Shown: piece after piece, positions 1 to 5,083 of the stretch
Numbering within the stretch: the first letter of the stretch is position 1
Layout: every line of letters begins with the position of its first letter
Origin: an uncultured Actinomyces sp.
Lineage (GTDB): Bacteria > Actinomycetota > Actinomycetes > Actinomycetales > Actinomycetaceae
Direction of reading: 5' to 3'
Assembly (NCBI GenBank): GCA_902773415.1
Contig: CACYEE010000054.1
Coordinates: forward strand, 1 to 6,047
Length of the DNA: 6,047 nucleotides
Program-made: the position numbers and the translations under genes
The notes under the pieces: model-generated
Told to the model about the DNA's origin: nothing
What the model saw: only the letters and a program-made list of their open reading frames with translations
The model's database searches: none

Positions 1-31
1 CCGTGCCGACGGCAAGTCCGGCAGGGGCCGC

Positions 32-664
32 TCAGTTCACCTTGTAGTCGGATTTGCGCGAATGCTCGCCGATTCGGTCTGCCTGCGCCTTCCGGATTGC
101 CGCCACGGCCTCGGCAAGCTCGTCGGGAGTCCTGACGATCCGCCCGTCCTCGTAGATGCTCACGGCCTCATGCTCGAAGGCCTTGAGAGCCTGTTTTCCG
201 AAGGCAAGATTCTGTTCTCCTACAACGCCGGAATGCACGATTCTTCCGTCGTAGGGAACCATTGCGAGCCAGACGATTGCGGGACGCTCCTGCTCGACCA
301 TCCGCGCAGGCTCCACCGACAGTCCGCACACTTCAAAGCCAAAGTCGCCGACGATGAAGCGTTCCTTGGCGTCGGGGAACCTGACGAGCACCGCGTTTTC
401 GGCAAGCGCATCCTTCCATGCGGCCGCGTCGGCAAGCATCCGGGGGTTGAGCTTCGCGGGATTCTCGGCAACGTACTGGTCGATGACGTCTCGGTTTTCG
501 AAGATTCTCTGCGTCACGAGCAGGATGTCTTCCTGAACCATCATGCGCCGAACCTGGCTGGGCGGAACCGGCCAGCCCGTCACGTTGAGCTTCTCGTCCG
601 CGAAGGAAATGAGCGAATCGCGAATCCTGAAGAACCTCGCCTGTTTCTTCTCGTTGAGAATCAT
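32..664 (-). CDS. Uncharacterised 210-residue cytoplasmic protein
   Basis: I do not recognise a named domain. The ATG at 664 was chosen because GGGAG lies 5 nt upstream (670-674). An in-frame ATG further upstream would add 47 low-complexity Arg/Ala/Gly-rich residues with no ribosome site and would run into the divergent gene. The protein has no signal peptide or membrane segment. It opens with a charged helical region (residues 4-26), then has an ENPAKLNP segment (68-74) followed by AAWKDAL (81-87), a beta-rich stretch (93-115) with GDFGFEV, and a hydrophobic strand ending in VPYDGRIVHSGVV (136-148). It closes with a charged helical tail (181-206). The order 'ENP..L, WK.AL, beta core, hydrophobic strand plus DGRIV.SG' reminds me of uncharacterised proteins of Gram-positive bacteria, but that is memory and not a search. 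The gene looks intact, with coding-like codon use, and is divergently oriented to the SanA-like gene. Confidence 0.8.
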   Translation of the reverse strand: MILNEKKQARFFRIRDSLISFADEKLNVTGWPVPPSQVRRMMVQEDILLVTQRIFENRDVIDQYVAENPAKLNPRMLADAAAWKDALAENAVLVRFPDAKERFIVGDFGFEVCGLSVEPARMVEQERPAIVWLAMVPYDGRIVHSGVVGEQNLAFGKQALKAFEHEAVSIYEDGRIVRTPDELAEAVAAIRKAQADRIGEHSRKSDYKVN

Positions 665-669
665 GTCTG

Positions 670-674
670 CTCCC
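670..674 (-). promoter_or_regulatory. Ribosome binding site deciding the start of the 210-residue gene
   Basis: GGGAG on the minus strand lies 5 nt before the ATG at 664. It is the only good Shine-Dalgarno sequence in front of this frame, so it argues against the longer upstream start. Confidence 0.6.
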
Positions 675-702
675 TTTGCCTTGGCGAAAATCCTGTTCCC
701 CC

Positions 703-738
703 AGTCTAGGCTACGGTGTCGCCGCGCGTGTAGGACAA
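703..738 (-). promoter_or_regulatory. Candidate promoter for the 210-residue gene
   Basis: On the minus strand two overlapping -10-like hexamers, TAGCCT (713-708) and TAGACT (708-703), fit the actinobacterial TANNNT form. A TTGTCC (738-733) lies 19 nt upstream of the first and could serve as a -35 box. Transcription would begin near 700, giving a leader of about 35 nt that contains the GGGAG ribosome site. This rests on motif matches only. Confidence 0.3.
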
Positions 739-790
739 ACCGCGCAGGTGCCGGCCGCGTCGCCCCGCGCCCCTCCCCCAAGGCTCGCGG

Positions 791-796
791 TAGGCT
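791..796 (+). promoter_or_regulatory. Candidate -10 box of the SanA-like gene (leaderless start)
   Basis: TAGGCT matches the actinobacterial TANNNT -10 form and ends 7 nt before the ATG at 804. Transcription would then start at or beside the A of the start codon, fitting the lack of a ribosome site. No convincing -35 box is seen about 17 nt upstream, in a C-rich tract. Confidence 0.3.
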
Positions 797-803
797 TGTG
801 CCC

Positions 804-1520
804 ATGACGTTTCACCCGCTCCCGAAACCTCTTCGTATCGCAACGGCCGCCTTTGCGGGGGTCTGCGTCCTGGCTTTCGCCACGATTGGCGGGGCTAGCG
901 CCTTCCTGCTCGCCGTTACGCACGACCGCATTCACGACGACTGGCCGGGTCCGGCGCAGTTGTCCGCGCCCGGTTCGAGCCGCGAGTCGCGCCGGGAGGC
1001 CGATCCCTCCCTTGCGGCCGAACGCGAGCGTGCCGCCGAGGAAATAGCCTCGGAACTGGCTTCTCCGCCCGATTGCATTGTCGTGCTGGGTGCGAGGGTC
1101 TTCGATTCGACCCGTCCTTCCCTTGCCCTTGCGCGTCGGCTTGAGCGTTCCCTCGAACTGTTCGATGCCGGTGCCGCGCCGCGAATCTGCATCACGGGCG
1201 ATGGCCGGCCCGGTTCGGATCCCGAAATCGACGCCATGCGTTCGTGGCTGCTTCGGCGCGGTGTTCCCGAAAGCGCCCTGATGGTCGACGCGAAGGGGTA
1301 CACGACGTTCATTTCGATGAAGAACCTGCGCGAGGCGGGTATCGGGTCGGCGATCGTCGTGACGCAGGACTATCATTTGCCCCGCGCGGTTTTCGATGCG
1401 GCCGACCAGGGCATCGACGCTGTCGGTGTCGAAGCCGACCGCGGGAAGCGGCATCTCCGCAGCCGCATCCGCGAGGCCCTGGCCCGCGTGAAGGCGCTCT
1501 GGCTTACGGCTGCGAGCTAG
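804..1520 (+). CDS. SanA/YdcF-family membrane-anchored DUF218 protein
   Basis: The protein has 238 residues, close to the usual SanA length. Residues 10-38 form one hydrophobic segment (signal anchor). Residues 41-88 are a charged Ser/Glu/Arg-rich linker, and residues 90-212 are the DUF218 fold. Family landmarks visible are DCIVVLGARV (90-99), SLALARRLERSLELFDAGAAP (106-126), ITGDG (130-134), a conserved Glu in PEIDAM (140-145), GVP (153-155), DAKGYTTFISM (162-172) and VVTQDYHLPRAVFDAA (185-200). The VTQ.(Y/F)HLPRA and GIDAVGVEAD blocks are more typical of SanA (cell-envelope barrier, vancomycin exclusion in enterobacteria) than of cytoplasmic YdcF. The biochemical activity of the family is poorly defined. 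The catalytic part probably faces outside the membrane. The ATG at 804 is favoured because it directly precedes the anchor. No good Shine-Dalgarno is present, and a TAGGCT box 7 nt upstream suggests leaderless translation. Confidence 0.88.
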   Translation: MTFHPLPKPLRIATAAFAGVCVLAFATIGGASAFLLAVTHDRIHDDWPGPAQLSAPGSSRESRREADPSLAAERERAAEEIASELASPPDCIVVLGARVFDSTRPSLALARRLERSLELFDAGAAPRICITGDGRPGSDPEIDAMRSWLLRRGVPESALMVDAKGYTTFISMKNLREAGIGSAIVVTQDYHLPRAVFDAADQGIDAVGVEADRGKRHLRSRIREALARVKALWLTAAS

Positions 1521-2451
1521 TTTCCGCCGAATCCCACACGACGCGCGCACGCATTCCGTAGGGGTCTTCGAGCCGGAAGCTTGCGGTATTCCCGTCGACC
1601 GTGAGCGGGCGGACGAATTCGATGCCCGGAGTCGTCGCATCGAGGTCTTCGGAGGCCTCAAGCGTCAGGCGCAGGTTCTCGGGCACGTCATCATCGAAAC
1701 GAATCGTGCAGGAGTAGTACAGCAGCGGCCAGGCAAAGACGCGGTCGATGGCGCTGTCCACCGGCCTTTCGGAGTCGAAGCGGTGAGAATAGGCAACCTG
1801 CTGGGCGGTTCCTGGCGCGGCCGACGGCAGGGTGAGAGTGACGATTTTCGTGATTCCGCTCTCGTCCTGCTGAACCGCGACGTCTGTCACCTCGGCACCC
1901 TCGACGTCGTGGACGCCGATATTGCTTTCGTCGGGCAGGGAGTTTCGGTCGAAATGGCAGGAGACATGGAGGGTGGCATTCGCGGTTCGGGTGCGACGCG
2001 CGGTGAGAGTGACCCGGTGTTCGACCGTCCGAAGACCTCCGGAGACAACGAGTTCTTCCTCCATCGTCTTGCGGATTGCTTCGTTGCTCCACACGATGCC
2101 GTCATCGAGATTGGAAAAATGCGCCTTCGAGCTGCCTTCGCTGTTGCGCGGCACCTCGCCAGCCGGGGCGGCGAGCAGCTGGCTCGCGCCCGTGGGGCGG
2201 ATGTTTGCGGTCTTGGCGTCGAGAAGCCCCGTAAGGCTTCCTTCTCCAAGATTCAGTTCCGTTTCGATTCTTTCGACGGCCCGAATCCATGCGTGGCCGA
2301 GCGGAACGGCACGGCCTGTGGCCCAGCTTTCGAGGATGCCCGCGCTCAGGCGCGCCGATGGCCGGCTACAGGTTTTCGCAAGGTCGGAGAGGTTCGCCCC
2401 GCTTGTCTGGAGCGCGGCAGAGAATTCCCGAGCAAAACGCGATTTTTTCAT
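1504..2451 (-). CDS. XRE/Cro-type helix-turn-helix protein with large unknown C-terminal domain
   Basis: The protein has 315 residues. The ATG at 2451 is set by AGGAGGG 7 nt upstream. Residues about 5-78 form an XRE/Cro-like DNA-binding domain: FAREFSAALQTSGANLSDLA (helices 1-2), LSAGILESWATGRAVP (36-50, recognition helix and the W-x-x-GR turn), AVERIETEL (58-66) and GEGSLTGLL (69-77). This matches the actinobacterial pattern in which the HTH ends in E..L.L..GSL..LL. A Gly/Pro/Ser linker (80-108) leads to a C-terminal region with IVWSNEAIRKTMEEELVV (119-136), EHRVTLTARRT (144-154), SNIGVHDVEGAEV (177-189), FAWPLLYYSCTIRF (239-252), EASEDLD (265-271) and RLEDPYGMRARVVWDS (293-308). I do not recognise this domain. 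Alternating strands suggest a beta-sandwich ligand or protein-binding module. The protein is cytoplasmic with no membrane segment. Its stop overlaps the convergent SanA-like gene. A decayed paralogue lies upstream. A transcriptional regulator is likely, but the target is unknown. Confidence 0.82.
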   Translation of the reverse strand: MKKSRFAREFSAALQTSGANLSDLAKTCSRPSARLSAGILESWATGRAVPLGHAWIRAVERIETELNLGEGSLTGLLDAKTANIRPTGASQLLAAPAGEVPRNSEGSSKAHFSNLDDGIVWSNEAIRKTMEEELVVSGGLRTVEHRVTLTARRTRTANATLHVSCHFDRNSLPDESNIGVHDVEGAEVTDVAVQQDESGITKIVTLTLPSAAPGTAQQVAYSHRFDSERPVDSAIDRVFAWPLLYYSCTIRFDDDVPENLRLTLEASEDLDATTPGIEFVRPLTVDGNTASFRLEDPYGMRARVVWDSAETSSQP

Positions 2452-2458
2452 GTTGGTA

Positions 2459-2465
2459 CCCTCCT
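2459..2465 (-). promoter_or_regulatory. Strong ribosome binding site of the XRE-type gene
   Basis: AGGAGGG on the minus strand, 7 nt before the ATG at 2451, is the best Shine-Dalgarno in the window. It fixes the start at MKKSRF and rejects in-frame starts 14 and 34 codons upstream, which would translate through the promoter and this site. Confidence 0.75.
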
Positions 2466-2473
2466 GAGTTAAC

Positions 2474-2499
2474 CCCAAGTTTATCTTATCCATCTTGGG
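2474..2499 (-). promoter_or_regulatory. Candidate promoter with overlapping palindromic operator for the XRE-type gene
   Basis: This short AT-rich island in GC-rich DNA holds two overlapping -10-like hexamers read on the minus strand, TAAGAT (2488-2483) and TAAACT (2483-2478). They sit exactly between the inverted arms CCCAAG (2474-2479) and CTTGGG (2494-2499). The 26-bp dyad would bury the -10 box under a dimeric repressor. The position suggests autoregulation by the downstream HTH protein. No good -35 box is evident. The operator role is inference. Confidence 0.4.
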
Positions 2500-3028
2500 T
2501 CGCGCGAGTTGTCGCCCTGCACTTCGCTGTGAAACGCTGCCGCGAAATGGCACAGGGGCTCAACGCCTCGTCCACCATCAGATGCCGCAGGCAGCGGCGA
2601 GCGGAACGTCCGCGCGAGCTTGCTCGTGCGAGACTGAGGCGAGGGAGCCGCGAGAGGAAGCGAAGCGACCGAACACAGCCCCGATTCGGTACGTATCAAA
2701 GGGGTCAGACCCCTTTGATACAACAGGGCGCGGACACCCTGTCTGGTCTTCTCGGCCGATTGGCTCGCCGTCGCCTTCGGAAGACGGCAGGCGCACCACC
2801 TGCGCCCGAAGCGGCGGCGAAGCCGATCCGGGGCGCCGCCGCGGCGCGAATCGCGGCATCTTCGGCACTCCCGGATGCGCGATGCGGCTTGCAGGCGGCA
2901 AAGCCGCAGCCAACGGCCAAGGTTGCGAAGAGAACGCGCACGGCAATATAGGCACCGGCGCACCCTTCCGCGAATCGACCGTGACGCCCACGCCCGCCAT
3001 TGCGACCAATGCCGCCAACGCCCCGGCG
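2500..3028. other. Gene-free, palindrome-rich spacer
   Basis: No reading frame here has a plausible start, ribosome site or recognisable protein; the open frames are Arg/Ala/Pro-rich by-products of high GC. Besides the 13-bp inverted repeat at 2693-2721 it holds smaller dyads. One is an imperfect 20-bp palindrome at 2611-2630 (8 of 10 pairs), another is GGCGCA/TGCGCC at 2790-2806, and the third is GCGGCTT/AAGCCGC at 2884-2907. Purine-rich GCGAG/GCGAAG repeats occur at about 2636-2670. The stretch may be decayed sequence or part of a repeat element. It separates the intact XRE-type gene from its dead paralogue. Confidence 0.5.
2693..2721. repeat. Perfect 13-bp inverted repeat, REP-like palindrome (GGGGTCAGACCCC core)
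   Basis: The arms are GTATCAAAGGGGT (2693-2705) and ACCCCTTTGATAC (2709-2721), perfectly complementary across a 3-nt CAG spacer. It lies in the spacer, far from any stop codon it could serve (more than 200 nt from the XRE-type start and more than 300 nt from the end of the relic), so it is not an obvious terminator. The core resembles dispersed GGGGTC-type palindromes that I recall from several bacterial genomes, sometimes near IS200/Y1-type transposases (RAYT). No such transposase is in this window. Confidence 0.65.
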
Positions 3029-3816
3029 CGGCTGGCCGTCCCTAGCGACAAGGAACTGCATGCCGCATGGCCCGTCGAGGCGGGAATCGACCGTGGTTTT
3101 CGTGGGCGCGAGCCGGCGGGCCATGCGCACGCCGTCGGCGACGACGCCGAAGTCCTCGCATGCGACGACAACGAGCTACAGGTTTTCATGCCGCCTTCGA
3201 AGCGGCAGGCGTAGGAGACGTCGGCGAACGCGCCGGACTTGTCGGGCTTGCCGGGCGGCAGCAGGATCCTCACGACCTTCGACATGCCGTCCCCGACCTT
3301 CTCCGCATCGACGGCGACCACCGTCGCGCCTGCGACGTCGTGCATGCCGATGTCGTCCTCGACGGGGCTGGCGTCGAGGTCCCAATGGGAGGACACGCGC
3401 AGCAGGGCGTGGCGGGCGCGGGGGCGCTGGAGACAAGGCGACGCGATGCTCGGCGTGACGCAGGTCGGCGCTGACGATCGGCCCTCCCTCCATCGCTTTG
3501 CGAATGGCTTCGCCCGACCATTCCGTTCGCTTGTCGATCGCCTCGAAATGAAGGTTGCCGCTGCGCACCAAAACGGCGGGAGCCTCCCCGACGCAGGACG
3601 CCAAAAGCGTTCCGATGCCGGCGAAGGCAGACCACGTCCCCGATTCCCGAGCAGAGCCCGACTGCGCCATGCCTGCCTCTCCTCGTCTTCCAGCCGGCGT
3701 TCTGCCCGCAGGCAAGATTGACGCGAACCGAAACGGAAACCTGCCCGGTCTCGGCAGGCAACCTCGGCACGCACCGTCCGGCGGCATCCGCCAAGGCTTC
3801 GCCGCACTCCCGGCAC
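3029..3816 (-). pseudogene. Decayed paralogue of the XRE-type gene at 1504-2451
   Basis: Homology to the intact neighbour runs in order through several frames. In one frame (3646-3431) GIGTLL, then EWSGEAIRKAMEGG, then HAEHRVALS match GSLTGLL, VWSNEAIRKTMEEE and TVEHRVTLT of the intact protein. After a frame change near a run of five G at 3418-3424, a second frame reads ALLRVSSHWD, EDDIGMHDVAGATV, SKVVRILLP and VSYACRFEGG. These match TLHVSCHFD, ESNIGVHDVEGAEV, TKIVTLTLP and VAYSHRFDSE. A net loss of about 85 nt then removes residues about 229-257, including the FAWPLLYYS block. The first frame resumes as ENL-stop-L (TAG at 3178-3176, where the intact copy has ENLRL), ACEDFG, DGVRMARRL and RLDGPCGMQFLVARD, matching ASEDLD, PGIEFVRPL and RLEDPYGMRARVVWD. 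The HTH end (about 3816-3650) is recognisable only weakly. The remaining high third-position GC suggests decay is fairly recent. Sequencing error alone would not explain the deletion. Confidence 0.75.
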
Positions 3817-3859
3817 TTTGGACCCCTATGCCGGCATCTCAATGCCCGCCATATGATTC

Positions 3860-3900
3860 GAGGGCCCGGAAACGCGCGAACTGCGCGGTTCCGGCCCCTC
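3860..3900 (-). terminator. Strong hairpin, likely ilvC terminator
   Basis: Two 18-nt arms (3860-3877 and 3883-3900) pair at 16 of 18 positions around a 5-nt loop, beginning 21 nt after the ilvC stop. There is no U-tract on the minus strand after the stem, as is common for terminators of high-GC actinobacteria. A purely stabilising 3' structure is the alternative. Confidence 0.6.
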
Positions 3901-3921
3901 GGACCTGAAAAAGAACCCGAA

Positions 3922-4950
3922 TCAGCGGGCGGCTTCGCCCTCCGTGTAGTCCGCATCCACATCGGAGTTCCACGCGAACAGTGCGCGGATGCCCTGGCCG
4001 GTCTTCTCGATCGGATGGTTCTGGTGCTCTTCGCGCAGCTTGAGGAACTCGGGTGCGCCGGCGTCCTGGTCGGCGATGAAGCGCTTGGCGAAGGCACCGT
4101 TCTGGATGTCGCCGAGAACGTCCTTCATGTGCTCCTTGACGTCGGGCGTGATGACGCGCGGGCCGGAGACGTAGTCGCCGTATTCGGCGGTGTCGGAGCA
4201 GGACCAGCGCTGCTTGGTCAGGCCGCCTTCGTTGATGAGGTCGACGATGAGCTTCATCTCGTGGCATACCTCGAAGTAGGCCATTTCGGGCTGGTAGCCG
4301 GCTTCGACGAGGGTCTCGTAGCCGTAGGCGATGAGCTGGGAGACGCCGCCGCACAGCACGGCCTGCTCGCCGAAGAGGTCGGTCTCGGTTTCCTCGCGGA
4401 AGGTCGTCTCGAAGGCGCCGGCGCGGGTGCCGCCGATGGCCTTCGCATAGGACAGGGCGAGATCCCAGGCCTGGCCGGATGCATCCTGTTCGACGCAGAC
4501 GAGCACGGGCACGCCACGGCCGTCCTCGTACTGGCGGCGCACGGTGTGGCCCGGGCCCTTGGGGGCGACCATGCACACGTCGTGGCCTTCGGACGGCTTG
4601 ATGTAGCCGAAGTGGATGTTGAAGCCGTGCGAGAAGAAGATGGCGGCGTCGTCCTTGAGGTTGGGTTCGATATCGTCCTTCCACACGAAGCGCTGGACCT
4701 GGTCGGGCGTGAGAATCATGACGACGTCGGCGCAGGCCACGGCCTCGGCCACAGGCAGCACCGTGAGGCCCTGCTCTTCGGCCTTCGCCACGGACTTCGA
4801 GCCTTCGCGCAGGCCGACGACGACGTCGACGCCCGAGTCGCGCAGGTTCAGCGCGTGGGCGTGGCCCTGCGAGCCGTAGCCGATGATGGCGACCTTCTTG
4901 GACTGGATGATCGAGAGGTCTGCGTCCTCGTCGTGGAAAATCTTTGCCAC
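3922..4950 (-). CDS. ilvC: Ketol-acid reductoisomerase (class I, NADP-dependent)
   Basis: This enzyme converts acetolactate or acetohydroxybutyrate by alkyl migration and NADPH reduction to the dihydroxy acids of valine/leucine and isoleucine synthesis. It has 342 residues, the normal class I length. The Rossmann domain (about 1-185) carries GYGSQGHA (24-31). The cofactor loop GLREGSKS (46-53) has Arg48, Ser51 and Ser53, which suggest an NADPH preference. Catalytic and metal residues visible are His108 in SHGFNIHFG, Lys131 in APKGPGHTVR, Asp191 and Glu195 in ETDLFGEQ, Glu227 and Glu231 in YFEVCHE, and Ser252 in WSCSDTAEYGDY. The C-terminal knotted helical domain is complete to DYTEGEAAR. The start is a GTG at 4950 with AGGAG 7 nt upstream. 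It follows ilvN in the same direction after 133 bp holding a hairpin and a possible promoter. No defect is seen. Confidence 0.98.
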   Translation of the reverse strand: MAKIFHDEDADLSIIQSKKVAIIGYGSQGHAHALNLRDSGVDVVVGLREGSKSVAKAEEQGLTVLPVAEAVACADVVMILTPDQVQRFVWKDDIEPNLKDDAAIFFSHGFNIHFGYIKPSEGHDVCMVAPKGPGHTVRRQYEDGRGVPVLVCVEQDASGQAWDLALSYAKAIGGTRAGAFETTFREETETDLFGEQAVLCGGVSQLIAYGYETLVEAGYQPEMAYFEVCHEMKLIVDLINEGGLTKQRWSCSDTAEYGDYVSGPRVITPDVKEHMKDVLGDIQNGAFAKRFIADQDAGAPEFLKLREEHQNHPIEKTGQGIRALFAWNSDVDADYTEGEAAR

Positions 4951-4957
4951 GTTGAAT

Positions 4958-4962
4958 CTCCT
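4958..4962 (-). promoter_or_regulatory. Ribosome binding site supporting a GTG start for ilvC
   Basis: AGGAG on the minus strand lies 7 nt before the GTG at 4950. No ATG in this frame fits better, and the protein begins with the usual AKIFHDEDADLS N-terminus. Confidence 0.75.
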
Positions 4963-4988
4963 ATTGTCTGTTTGCGGATACGTTTCGG

Positions 4989-4994
4989 ATTGTA
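4989..4994 (-). promoter_or_regulatory. Candidate internal promoter (-10) for ilvC
   Basis: TACAAT on the minus strand, 38 nt before the ilvC GTG, is one mismatch from the TATAAT consensus and sits in an otherwise GC-rich spacer downstream of the ilvN hairpin. Transcription would start near 4982, leaving a leader of about 32 nt with the AGGAG site. No clear -35 box is seen at the right distance. Confidence 0.4.
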
Positions 4995-5039
4995 GCCGGG
5001 CGTTCGGATCCCGGGCGGGGTGGGGTCAGGATGCGGGCG

Positions 5040-5072
5040 CCTCCCGTTTGGGGACGGGCCCCAAACCGGAGG
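5040..5072 (-). terminator. Hairpin between ilvN and ilvC (terminator, attenuator or processing stem)
   Basis: Arms of 14 nt at 5040-5053 and 5059-5072 pair at 13 of 14 positions around a 5-nt loop, starting 11 nt after the ilvN stop. The minus-strand side after the stem has no U-tract. Its position just after ilvN and before a possible ilvC promoter suggests partial termination or a stabilised ilvBN 3' end. Confidence 0.55.
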
Positions 5073-5083
5073 GACGCGAAGCC

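Noticed and set aside
4..23. Weak TGCCG/CGGCA hairpin after the 210-residue gene
   Set aside because: Only a 5-bp outer stem with a mismatched interior and no U-tract, too weak to call a terminator; the window edge also cuts the context.
2705..2960. Lipoprotein-like mini-frame on the minus strand (GTG, hydrophobic LFATLAVGCGFAACKP)
   Set aside because: It has no ribosome site, a poor lipobox, a downstream sequence that turns into Arg/Ala-rich low complexity, and an end inside the REP-like palindrome.
3670..3670. ATG with GAGGAG 8 nt upstream inside the relic, as a possible restart giving a shortened protein
   Set aside because: The frame from this ATG loses homology at about 3430 and stops at 3176, so it would yield only a fragment of the unknown domain joined to Arg/Pro-rich nonsense.
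3758..3815. Possible zinc-ribbon N-terminus of the relic: KCRECGEAL in one frame and CRGC in another, spaced like C-x2-C...C-x2-C with a one-base shift
   Set aside because: The same DNA also aligns loosely with the start of the HTH of the intact copy (REFSAAL against RECGEAL). I cannot decide between the two readings by eye, so no domain is claimed.
2578..3816. A single 412-codon minus-strand frame starting at a GTG with AGGGG upstream
   Set aside because: Only its middle part (about 3190-3425) matches the intact paralogue. The flanks read as Arg/Ser/Ala/Pro-rich noise while the real homology lies in other frames, so it is not a functional gene.
3718..4995. Long open frame on the plus strand opposite ilvC (425 codons)
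   Set aside because: It is a mirror of a highly conserved GC-rich gene. Its composition (Val/Gly/Asp/Ala-rich, no domain) and lack of a ribosome site mark it as an antisense by-product.
5022..5029. GGGGTCAG half-site near ilvN-ilvC resembling the core of the palindrome at 2693-2721
   Set aside because: Only eight bases match and no inverted partner follows; a chance match in GC-rich DNA.
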